Assembly (NCBI GenBank): GCA_002321395.1
Contig: DCMK01000013.1
Location: forward strand, 21,811-53,874
Direction of reading: 5' to 3'
DNA from: Caryophanales bacterium UBA1624
GTDB taxonomy: Bacteria; Bacillota_I; Bacilli_A; RFN20; CAG-826
Length of the DNA stretch: 32,064 bases
Every line of letters begins with the position of its first letter. Positions within the stretch are counted from its first letter, which is position 1. Below the pieces are notes generated by a model. That model did no database searches. It saw only the letters and a program-made list of their open reading frames with translations, and was not told the DNA's origin. The translations under genes and the position numbers were made by a program. This document shows positions 23,601 through 29,996 of this stretch, one piece after another.

Positions 23601-24180
23601 CCCTGAGCAGGCTGGATTCATCGATTCGGTTGGCTTGGATCTGTATTTGAAGATGCTCAACGAGGCGGTGGAACAGAAAACCAAAGGCGTCCAGCCGAAG
23701 GAAAGGACGCCGAAGAAGCTTTTCGACATCGATGCCTATATCCCGAAGCAATACGCTAACGATTCCGATAAAATCGAGCTTTACCAAGAGCTGGATGACG
23801 TAGAAAACGAAAAGGAATTGAAAGAATACGTCAAAAAAATGAAGGACGTGTATGGAAAATTGCCGAAAGAGGTTTCTCTTTTGATCCGCAAAAAACGGAT
23901 TGACATCATGCTTCAATCCCCGGAGTTCGATTCGGTTTCGGAAAACCCGAACACGGTTGACGTCTTCCTATCCGACGCTTTTTCCTCCAAAGACGGAATG
24001 GGCTATGAGCTTTTCAATTCCCTCAACGGCTATTTGGAGATTTTCCGCATGTCCTTCCTGAATCGGAAGCTTCGCCTGATCATGACGAAAAGGGATACTT
24101 GGCTGGACGATTTGGAAAAGATCCTCGATTTAATCCACAAGCTCGCTTTGAAACACGGTATTTGCAAAGAATCCCTTTAG
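20695..24180 (+). CDS. mfd: Transcription-repair coupling factor Mfd
   Basis: Mfd removes stalled RNA polymerase and recruits UvrA to lesions. From the ATG at 20695 it is 1161 residues, typical length. The N-terminal third resembles UvrB (it binds UvrA). A CarD-like RNA-polymerase interaction module follows (GDYVVHEFNGIGQFLGV to YVPLEQFRLVRKY). The RecG-like translocase comes next, with Walker A GDVGFGKT at 637-644, DEEQ at 738-741, SATPIPRTLQMSL, and later motifs in VENGIDVPNANMII and GLAQLYQIKGRVGRGNR. The C-terminal TRCF domain completes it. A TTG at 20686 overlapping the pth stop would add three residues; neither start has a clear ribosome binding site. The stop codon lies inside the following terminator hairpin. 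Confidence 0.97.
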   Translation: MQSKDLLKEIFDSETVAPLLKRKGSFVVDEVLGAGLLFAAVFKQKPGNYALVSPNQYSAQKLYEFLLNFLDEDDVVFFPSDELLRAEALSSSRELLSQRLYALGQLQQGKKKILVTHPSALLRYLPNPSRFEEETIHFKVGDSFDLPSLKERLLNMGYQAASHVDKSLQFASRGDILDVYSVSYLDPVRIEFFGDEIESIRIFNTRSQESKKSLEEATILPATDLFLGDEELASFVEKTKERLEKDKKLISPDAAELLSQNAELMLDAFIEHDYRSELYRYYGFALGQANSVLDYFHPDLVYITNKESFSSATKQLAAEAFDYLQEVFLKGQCLSHLSQYMTFSQAVKEEKKVVYGTSFANGYDDHSFQVRSINVPSRNIANIVPLIQTYLSAGDKVVLSLGDAHQRETVISFLKDSGLGYEPVNGLELPEGSLGLTETPLSEGFEIPSLKIVYLTSNELFGHRAVNTRFTSRFKNAQVLRSYEDLRPGDYVVHEFNGIGQFLGVKTIEVEGVHRDFLHIAYAGNEFLYVPLEQFRLVRKYAGREGAAPKLSHLSGGEWTKRKEKIQKRINELADRLIALYGARAKLRGFSFPKDDELQKQFEGEFPYELTPDQQQAVDDVKADMENPDIMDRLICGDVGFGKTEIAFRAAFKAIDAGKQVAMLVPTTLLARQHFEVAQRRFSSFGVRIALLSRLVPADMQRKTIEDIADGKVDFVIGTHRLLSKSICYKDLGLLIIDEEQRFGVEQKEKIKELKKDVDVLTLSATPIPRTLQMSLVGIRPISEINTAPPSRMPIQTYVTPFKQSVADELIEKELARGGQVFYVHNNVESIYNVAVKMEKRIPGARIGVVHGQMDREESEAVMEKFYDGDVNVLVCTSIVENGIDVPNANMIIVEDADRFGLAQLYQIKGRVGRGNRIAYAYLMYKPQKNMNEDAQKRLKAIQEFTELGSGYKIAQRDLMIRGAGDILGPEQAGFIDSVGLDLYLKMLNEAVEQKTKGVQPKERTPKKLFDIDAYIPKQYANDSDKIELYQELDDVENEKELKEYVKKMKDVYGKLPKEVSLLIRKKRIDIMLQSPEFDSVSENPNTVDVFLSDAFSSKDGMGYELFNSLNGYLEIFRMSFLNRKLRLIMTKRDTWLDDLEKILDLIHKLALKHGICKESL

Positions 24181-24189
24181 GGATTTTTT
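24170..24189 (+). terminator. Terminator overlapping the end of mfd
   Basis: A 6-bp stem AATCCC/GGGATT (24170-24175 with 24180-24185), loop TTTA, then a T run. The mfd stop TAG (24178-24180) spans the loop and the stem. Confidence 0.7.
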
Positions 24190-24190
24190 G

Positions 24191-24199
24191 TGATAGGAT
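24191..24199 (+). promoter_or_regulatory. Possible extended -10 before the S4-domain gene
   Basis: TG-A-TAGGAT lies 7 bases before the GTG start at 24207. The same bases contain AGGA with 8-base spacing, so they could instead serve as a ribosome binding site on a transcript reading through from mfd. Confidence 0.35.
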
Positions 24200-24206
24200 T
24201 GTGCCC

Positions 24207-24479
24207 GTGAGAATCGACAAATTCCTAAAAGTCTCTAGACTCATCCTGCGGAGGGAAGTCGCCAAGCAGCTTTGTGACGATGGGGACGTCTCCATCAACG
24301 GCAAGCCCGCGAAGCCCTCTTCGGAGGTGAATCCCGACGACGTTCTCACTTTGAGGCTTGGGAGGAAGCGCATCACCGTTTCGGTGAGAGAGACCCGGCC
24401 CTTTGCCTCGAAAGCGGACGCCGCGAAACTCTATGAGATTATCCGGGATGAGACTTTAACGCAGGAGGACGAGAAATGA
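24207..24479 (+). CDS. rqcP: RqcP-like S4-domain RNA-binding protein
   Basis: A 90-residue protein that is almost entirely an S4 domain: RIDKFLKVSRLILRREVAKQL, then CDDGDVSINGKPAKPSSEV with the PDDVLTLRLGRK strand. In Bacillus subtilis the equivalent gene (yabO) encodes RqcP, which works with RqcH on obstructed 50S subunits to add alanine tails. The start is GTG. A longer in-frame reading from 24099 lies inside mfd and lacks S4 character in its extra part, so it is rejected. Position between mfd and tilS matches yabO. The stop overlaps the tilS ATG. The related Hsp15 (HslR) is an alternative name, but the Bacilli context favours RqcP. Confidence 0.85.
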   Translation: MRIDKFLKVSRLILRREVAKQLCDDGDVSINGKPAKPSSEVNPDDVLTLRLGRKRITVSVRETRPFASKADAAKLYEIIRDETLTQEDEK

Positions 24480-25735
24480 TTGACTTCAATTTTGACCCCA
24501 AAGCCACCTATATCGCTTCGGTGAGCTTCGGCTCGGATTCTATGGCGATGCTCGATATGCTCCAAAAGCAGGGCATCAAACCCGTGGTCGCCGCGATCGA
24601 CTACCACAAGTTCGCTTCCTCCACCGAGGACATGAGGAAGCTTGGCGAATACTGCAAGAAGAACGGCTTGGTTTACCGCTTATTGGATTCTTCTACGCTC
24701 TCGCAGGCTGAGCAGATGCATTTGGGCGAATCCTTCCATGATTGGGCCAAGAAGCTCCGCTATTCTTGGTACAAAAAGCTCTACGACGAATATCAGGCAT
24801 CCGCCCTTTTCCTGGCCCATGAGCAGGACGATTTGCTGGAGGCCTATCTGAAGGCCAAGGAAAAGAAACAGACGATCATCAGCTTGGGTCTCAGCAAAAT
24901 CTCCACCTATGATGGAATGCTCTTGGTCCGGCCCCTCCTGGATTTTTCCAAACAGGATTTGCTGGAATACGACGTCGAGAACAACGTCCCCTTCAATCCC
25001 GGCACGGAGAGCGCCCTCGACAAGACGACGCGCTCCTCGATCCGCAAAGACCAAATCTCGAAGCTGAACGAGATCGACCGCGAGAACCTGCTGAACCAAC
25101 TGAAAGAGGAAGCCAACGAGACCCTCGGCCTCCTCAAGTCCGTTTCCTCTTTCAAAAACGACGAAGAGGAGTCGAACGAACTTGAGATCCGGGCCCTCAT
25201 CGCTTTGCCCAAAGACGATTTCGCTTCCGCTTTGGTCCGCTTCGTCCAAAAAGTTCCGTCGATTTTGCTCAAGCCGGAGGATTTCGACAAAATCCGCGAC
25301 TTCTGCCTGAGCGATCAAAGCAACGGGGTTTATCCGTTGAAAGATGGCTACTCTTTGGTCAAGGATTACGATGTTTTGACGTTGGAGAAGGACATCAATC
25401 TCATTCGCTACACCTATGTTTTGGACCGCCCTGGGGCATTAGAGACCCCGGAGTTCAGCTTGGACTTCTCTTCCGGGGCCGAAGACCGCGGGCTGAAGGC
25501 GGAGGACTATCCCCTCACCATCCGCAACGCCGTGCAATCCGATGGGGTGAAGATCCATGGATATATGGAGCCGGTTCGGAAGCTCTATTCCCTGTGGGGC
25601 ATGCCCATCGACCTGCGTGAGATCTGGCCCATTTTCTTGAACAGGGAAGGCAAGATCGTCTATGTGCCCCGTTACCGGAGGAATTTTCAAGAATACCATG
25701 CCTCGGTCTTGAAGGTGAAAACCGGCATTCGTTGA
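24476..25735 (+). CDS. tilS: tRNA(Ile)-lysidine synthetase TilS
   Basis: TilS attaches lysine to C34 of the AUA-reading tRNA-Ile using ATP, changing codon and amino-acid identity. The 419-residue length fits. The PP-loop is at 17-22, SFGSDS, instead of the common SGGxDS, followed by MAMLDMLQKQ. Later family text includes LFLAHEQDDLLEAYL and LLVRPLLDFSKQDLLEY, with a substrate and tRNA-binding C-terminal region. AGGAGG lies 7 bases before the ATG, and the gene overlaps rqcP by ATGA. In Bacillus divIC lies between yabO and tilS, and hpt between tilS and ftsH; both are missing here. Confidence 0.92.
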   Translation: MIDFNFDPKATYIASVSFGSDSMAMLDMLQKQGIKPVVAAIDYHKFASSTEDMRKLGEYCKKNGLVYRLLDSSTLSQAEQMHLGESFHDWAKKLRYSWYKKLYDEYQASALFLAHEQDDLLEAYLKAKEKKQTIISLGLSKISTYDGMLLVRPLLDFSKQDLLEYDVENNVPFNPGTESALDKTTRSSIRKDQISKLNEIDRENLLNQLKEEANETLGLLKSVSSFKNDEEESNELEIRALIALPKDDFASALVRFVQKVPSILLKPEDFDKIRDFCLSDQSNGVYPLKDGYSLVKDYDVLTLEKDINLIRYTYVLDRPGALETPEFSLDFSSGAEDRGLKAEDYPLTIRNAVQSDGVKIHGYMEPVRKLYSLWGMPIDLREIWPIFLNREGKIVYVPRYRRNFQEYHASVLKVKTGIR

Positions 25736-25754
25736 CGTTTGGAACTCATTCTCC

Positions 25755-25782
25755 TTGCATAAACGGGAATTTGAGATACATT
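25755..25782 (+). promoter_or_regulatory. ftsH promoter
   Basis: -35 TTGCAT (25755-25760), a 16-bp spacer and -10 TACATT (25777-25782). A leader of about 57 bases follows, with an AAGGAA-type ribosome binding site before the ftsH ATG. Confidence 0.5.
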
Positions 25783-25846
25783 ACCCAAAGCCCTGGCCCC
25801 TTGGCCGCCTTCCTGGCTTCATAAGGAAGAGAAAGGAACCCCCAAA

Positions 25847-27958
25847 ATGAATGATGGAAACGCGCCGCGCAAAAGAAGCGTACTGTCCTATATCCTGCCT
25901 TATGTTTTGATGGCCGCCACGATCGGCGTTTTCGTTTGGATGATCGTCTCCCAGTTCACCGGAAGCGGCGAAACGTGGGCCGAATCGGACATCGATTCCA
26001 ACATCGGATATGTCCTCAATGAAACCGGAGACGCCTACGCGACTTACGACGTCGAAGCCTATTCCAAAGCCAAAAAGAAAGTCGTCTCCGCTGATGCTTC
26101 CCAAAACTATCGCGCCGTGACGGTCAATGGCACCTACATCAACGCCAACAACAATTTCGTTCGCTTCTCCGTCGTCATCGGCCAAAGCGAATGGGAAGAA
26201 GCCTTCACCATCGCCGGGGTCGAGCACGCCTCCTACCACGACGTCTTCGCCACCGCCATCCAGACCGCGAAGCAGTGGGCCGAAGCCAACAACCATCAAA
26301 ATATCTCCCCCTCTTTCAGCAACACCGATGCTTTTAAGGTCTCTTGGTGGGACACCTGGGGTCCGACCCTCATCTCTACCGGGATCATCCTTTTGATCGG
26401 CGTCCTTTTCTTCACCCGCATCAACGCCTCCGTCAACGGGGCCAACAATCAGGCCATGTCCTTCAACAAGTCCCCCGCCAGGAGGGCCGACAACACGAAG
26501 GTCCGCTTCGACGACGTCGCAGGGTGCGATGCCGAGAAAGCCGAAATGATCGAGCTGGTCGCTTATTTGAAAGACCCCAAGAAATACTCCCAGTTCGGAG
26601 CCAGGCTGCCTAAGGGCGTCCTCCTGATCGGCCCCCCGGGCACCGGGAAGACCCTTTTGGCCAAAGCCGTGGCCGGCGAGGCCGGGGTCCCCTTCTATTC
26701 GATCTCCGGCTCTGATTTCGTCGAAATGTACGTCGGCGTCGGCGCGGGCCGCGTTCGCGACTTGTTCAAAAAAGCGAAGCAAAGCGCCCCTTGTCTCATC
26801 TTCATCGATGAAATCGACGCGGTCGGCCGCCAACGCGGCGCCGGCTTAGGCGGAGGCAACGACGAACGTGAGCAGACTTTGAACCAGCTCCTCGTTGAGA
26901 TGGATGGGTTCGAAGCCAACTCCGGCATCCTCGTCATCGCCGCCACCAACCGCGACGACGTCCTTGATCCGGCCCTTCGCCGCGCAGGGCGTTTCGACCG
27001 CACGATCACCGTTTCCCTGCCTGACGCCGCCGGGCGCGAAGCCATCCTCAAAGTCCACGCCAGGAACAAGAAAATCGACCCCTCCGTCGACTTCCACGCC
27101 CTCGCCAAGCGGACCGTCGGGTTCTCCGGCGCCGATTTGGACAACGTCCTCAACGAAGCGGCGATCCTCGCCGTCCGTGGAGGCAAACCCGACGTCGGCA
27201 TGGCCGATATCGACGAGGCCATCGATCGGCGCATCGCCGGCCCGGCCAAAACCTCCAAAGGCATGTCCAAACACGAGAGGGAGGAAGTGGCCTACCACGA
27301 AGCGGGCCACGCCGTCATTGGCATCAATCTTCCCTTCTCCGACAAAGTCCAAAAAATCACCATCATCCCGCGCGGCAATACCGGCGGCCATGTCCTTATG
27401 ACTCCGGAAGACGATCGCTTCCTCCTTACCAAGAACGAAATGATCGCCCGCATCACCGGCCTCCTCGGCGGCCGCGCCTCCGAAGAGATCTTCTTCGGGG
27501 ACGTCACCACGGGAGCCAGCAACGACATCCAAGAAGCCACCCGTTTGGCCCGTTCGATGGTTACCGAATACGGCATGTCCGAACTCGGCCCCATCCAATA
27601 TGAAAGGGATACCGGATCGGTGTTCCTCGGCCGCGATTACGCGTCTACCCAAAAGAATTTCTCCACTCAGGTGGCTTACGAAATCGACAAAGCCGTCCGC
27701 GAAATCATCGAGACCGCCTATAAGCGGGCGCACGATTTGCTGATCGAGCACAAAGACGAGGTCATCAAGATCGCGGAGACGCTTCTGGAGAAAGAAACCA
27801 TCACCGCGGAGGAAATCGATTCGCTCCTCGGCACAAAACCCGCCGTCGAAGAAGACGACGAACCTTCCGCCCCGGCGAAAGAGGAAAAGACGAAATCGGA
27901 AACCCCGAAAGACGAGGCTCCGAAAGCGAAAGATCCCTCTCCGAAGAAAGGCGAATAA
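25847..27958 (+). CDS. ftsH: ATP-dependent zinc metalloprotease FtsH
   Basis: FtsH is a membrane-anchored hexameric AAA+ protease that degrades misfolded membrane proteins and short-lived regulators. The 703 residues are arranged as a membrane segment (about 14-35), an extracytoplasmic domain of about 130 residues, and a second membrane segment (about 170-187). The AAA module follows, with Walker A GPPGTGKT at 262-269, FIDEIDAVGRQRG and an ATNRDDVLDPALRRAGRFDR arginine-finger region. The M41 peptidase has zinc motif HEAGH at 484-488. The tail from about 665 is lysine/glutamate/proline-rich. A ribosome binding site precedes the ATG and a strong hairpin follows. The tilS-ftsH adjacency is the Bacilli order without hpt. 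Confidence 0.98.
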   Translation: MNDGNAPRKRSVLSYILPYVLMAATIGVFVWMIVSQFTGSGETWAESDIDSNIGYVLNETGDAYATYDVEAYSKAKKKVVSADASQNYRAVTVNGTYINANNNFVRFSVVIGQSEWEEAFTIAGVEHASYHDVFATAIQTAKQWAEANNHQNISPSFSNTDAFKVSWWDTWGPTLISTGIILLIGVLFFTRINASVNGANNQAMSFNKSPARRADNTKVRFDDVAGCDAEKAEMIELVAYLKDPKKYSQFGARLPKGVLLIGPPGTGKTLLAKAVAGEAGVPFYSISGSDFVEMYVGVGAGRVRDLFKKAKQSAPCLIFIDEIDAVGRQRGAGLGGGNDEREQTLNQLLVEMDGFEANSGILVIAATNRDDVLDPALRRAGRFDRTITVSLPDAAGREAILKVHARNKKIDPSVDFHALAKRTVGFSGADLDNVLNEAAILAVRGGKPDVGMADIDEAIDRRIAGPAKTSKGMSKHEREEVAYHEAGHAVIGINLPFSDKVQKITIIPRGNTGGHVLMTPEDDRFLLTKNEMIARITGLLGGRASEEIFFGDVTTGASNDIQEATRLARSMVTEYGMSELGPIQYERDTGSVFLGRDYASTQKNFSTQVAYEIDKAVREIIETAYKRAHDLLIEHKDEVIKIAETLLEKETITAEEIDSLLGTKPAVEEDDEPSAPAKEEKTKSETPKDEAPKAKDPSPKKGE

Positions 27959-27967
27959 GCGAATGTC

Positions 27968-27997
27968 AGCGCCAGGCGGAAGCTTGGCGCTTTCTTC
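27968..27997 (+). terminator. ftsH terminator
   Basis: A 10-bp stem with one G-T pair (27968-27977 with 27982-27991) is capped by a GGAA tetraloop and followed by a T/C-rich run. Confidence 0.85.
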
Positions 27998-28026
27998 TTG
28001 CCCCTTTTTCCTGTAAAACAGGGCGT

Positions 28027-29001
28027 ATGAAAATCGGGAACCTCGAAATAAGGGGCCGCGTCGTTCTCGGCCCGATGGCCGGGATCTCCACGCTGGCGTA
28101 CCGGGAATTCATGAAGCCCTTCGGGGTCGGGCTTTCCTATACCGAGATGGTTTCCGACTGCGGTTTGGACTATAAAAACAAAAGGACCTACGAATATTTG
28201 GCGACTTCGGAAGAAGATTCTCCGGTTGGGATCCAGCTTTTCGGATTCAGTTTGGAGCACACGCTCCCCGCGATCGAGATCTGCCAACGCCACGGCGGGT
28301 ACGATGTTTTGGACATCAACCTCGGATGCCCCGTGACGAAAGTCGTCAAAACCGGGGCGGGATCGGCTTGGCTGAAGCATCCTCAAGCTTTGTATGAATA
28401 TATGTCGGGAGTGGTGAAGGCTTCCCAAAAGCCCGTCACGGCAAAAATCCGTTTGGGATGGGACGAAGGTTCCATCAATGTCTTCGAAGTGGCGTCCCTT
28501 TTGGAAAAGGCGGGCGTTCAGGCCCTTACGGTGCATTGCAGAACCCGTTCCCAAGGATACTCGGGCCAGGCCGATTACCGCGCGATCGCGGGGCTTAAGG
28601 AAAGGCTTTCGATTCCTTTGATCGTCTCCGGGGACATCTTCACGGCGGAGAAGGCGAAGGAAGCGGTGGACATCACCCACGCCGATGCGGTCATGGTGGC
28701 CCGGGGAGGGGTGGGGCATCCTTTCTTGGTGAAGCAGATCAATTCCTATTTGGAAAACGGCATCCTTCTGCCGGATCCGGATGCGGTGACCCAAGCGCGT
28801 TACGCGAAGGATTTTTCCACCAGGCTCATCCGTTTGAAGGGCGAGGGGGTGGGGGTGAAGGAATTGCGGGGGATTTTGCCGCATTTCTTTTCCGGGTATC
28901 CGGGATACAAAAAGCTCCGCAACGAAATCGCGATGAACATCAAAACCTCGGATGACGTGGAACGTCTTTTGGATGGGGTGATCCTCCGTGGCGGCTGCTG
29001 A
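28027..29001 (+). CDS. tRNA-dihydrouridine synthase
   Basis: Dus enzymes reduce uridines to dihydrouridine in tRNA using FMN and NADPH. The 324-residue TIM barrel opens with LGPMAGISTLAYREF, has YTEMVSDCGLDY, the catalytic Cys101 in DINLGCPVTKVVKTGAGSAWL, then TAKIRLGWD, TVHCRTRSQGYSG, VSGDIFTAE and VMVARGGVGHPFLV. It is of the DusB/bacterial type, but site specificity cannot be read. A possible -10 (TAAAAC, 28014-28019) lies 7 bases before the ATG, and no proper ribosome binding site is seen. A dus gene also follows the ftsH region in Bacillus subtilis. Confidence 0.93.
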   Translation: MKIGNLEIRGRVVLGPMAGISTLAYREFMKPFGVGLSYTEMVSDCGLDYKNKRTYEYLATSEEDSPVGIQLFGFSLEHTLPAIEICQRHGGYDVLDINLGCPVTKVVKTGAGSAWLKHPQALYEYMSGVVKASQKPVTAKIRLGWDEGSINVFEVASLLEKAGVQALTVHCRTRSQGYSGQADYRAIAGLKERLSIPLIVSGDIFTAEKAKEAVDITHADAVMVARGGVGHPFLVKQINSYLENGILLPDPDAVTQARYAKDFSTRLIRLKGEGVGVKELRGILPHFFSGYPGYKKLRNEIAMNIKTSDDVERLLDGVILRGGC

Positions 29002-29482
29002 GGAATACCAAAGTCATGGCTTCGGCCCCATTTACGATGGGAACTCCCGCGTTTTGATTTTGGGCTCTTTCCCTTCGGCGGTTTCCCGGCGGCAGGATTT
29101 CTACTACGCGAATCCCCGGAACCGTTTTTGGAACGTCCTAGGCGGGGTTTTCGGAGAGGACGTCCCCTTAGACAAAGAAGGGAAGATCGCTTTTTGCCTT
29201 CGCCATGGAATCGCCTTATACGATTCCTTGGAAGGATGCCTTATCGCCTCTTCCAGCGACGCCAGCATCCGATCTCCCCGCCCCAGCGATTTATCCCCTA
29301 TTTTTGCGAAGGCTTCGATCGAGAAGGTGCTTTGCAACGGGAAGGCCGCGGGCCATTATTACGATCTTTTCCAAGCGATGAGGTATCCCGTTCCCCGTAA
29401 AGTCCTGCCGTCGACTTCCCCCGCCAACGCCTCTATTTCCTTGCCGCAGCTGATCGCTTGCTACAAAGAAGCAATTTTCTGA
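28988..29482 (+). CDS. DNA-deoxyinosine glycosylase (uracil-DNA glycosylase family 6)
   Basis: The 164-residue protein belongs to the UDG superfamily, family 6, which removes hypoxanthine (deaminated adenine) from DNA. The family marks are LILGSFPSAVSR followed by DFYYANPRNRFWNVL near the N-terminus, then GIALYDSLEGC. Late in the protein VLPSTSPANAS holds the leucine-loop-like SPAN motif. The start is a GTG inside the end of dus (14-base overlap), with a GGGGTGAT ribosome-binding-like stretch 7-12 bases upstream. It is probably co-transcribed with dus. Another UDG family is possible, but the FYYANPRNRFW text is characteristic. Confidence 0.88.
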   Translation: MAAAEEYQSHGFGPIYDGNSRVLILGSFPSAVSRRQDFYYANPRNRFWNVLGGVFGEDVPLDKEGKIAFCLRHGIALYDSLEGCLIASSSDASIRSPRPSDLSPIFAKASIEKVLCNGKAAGHYYDLFQAMRYPVPRKVLPSTSPANASISLPQLIACYKEAIF

Positions 29483-29492
29483 TTGGTTTCCC

Positions 29493-29538
29493 TTGACGGC
29501 GGCCCGACTTTGTAGAAAATAGTTCGGTACCTAACGAA
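29493..29538 (+). promoter_or_regulatory. Promoter and operator of the marR-ABC operon
   Basis: -35 TTGACG (29493-29498), 16-bp spacer and -10 GAAAAT (29515-29520). Directly downstream, over the expected transcription start, is the palindrome TTCG-N-TA-NN-TA-N-CGAA (29523-29538; six of eight base pairs symmetrical). This is a typical size and place for a MarR-family operator, so autoregulation is likely. The perfect AAGGAGGA ribosome binding site follows. Confidence 0.7.
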
Positions 29539-29549
29539 GGAGGAGAGCC

Positions 29550-29996
29550 ATGAACAAAGACACCAACGTCACCAAAATCAGAGACCTTGGCCGCGAGCTC
29601 CGCGTTTTGTTCCGGAAACGCTACAGCGAAAAGATGCCCAAAGATGTCAGCCGCGTGGAAGGCCGTTTCTTGGGTTACATCTACGACTATCAGGACGAAG
29701 GGGTCATCTCCAGCGACTTGGTTCGCGCCTTCCAGCTGAAGAAGTCCACGGTCTCCGAGACCCTCTCCTCTTTGCAGAGGAAGGGGTTCATCGAATTCGC
29801 CCCAACCGAAGAGGACCGAAGGAAGAAGATAATCCGCCTCGGCAAAAAAGGCATGGAACACCAAAAGGAAATCGCGCCGGTCATTGAGGAGTTCGATTCC
29901 ATTTTGGACAACGCCCTGAGCGAAGAAGAACAAGCGCAATTCGAGGCGATTTACGCCCGACTGATGAAAGCCATGAAAGAGAAGGAGGAAGCATGA
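29550..29996 (+). CDS. MarR-family transcriptional regulator
   Basis: The 148-residue winged-helix protein has the MarR layout: N-terminal dimerisation helix, then the helix-turn-helix (DEGVISSDLVRAFQLKKSTVSETLSSLQRKGF). The wing carries EDRRKKIIRLGKKG, the family's DRR motif, and a C-terminal dimer helix follows. AAGGAGGA lies upstream and the stop overlaps the ABC transporter ATG (ATGA). MarR proteins placed like this normally repress an exporter operon and are released by a ligand, here unknown. Confidence 0.93.
   Translation: MNKDTNVTKIRDLGRELRVLFRKRYSEKMPKDVSRVEGRFLGYIYDYQDEGVISSDLVRAFQLKKSTVSETLSSLQRKGFIEFAPTEEDRRKKIIRLGKKGMEHQKEIAPVIEEFDSILDNALSEEEQAQFEAIYARLMKAMKEKEEA

Noticed and set aside
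24099..24206. Longer S4-domain protein starting inside mfd.
   Set aside because: The extra 36 residues are antiframe mfd sequence across its terminator; the S4 domain begins right at the GTG.
25736..25846. Riboswitch or hpt remnant between tilS and ftsH.
   Set aside because: The 111-bp spacer shows only a promoter and ribosome binding site; no conserved fold or coding remnant seen.
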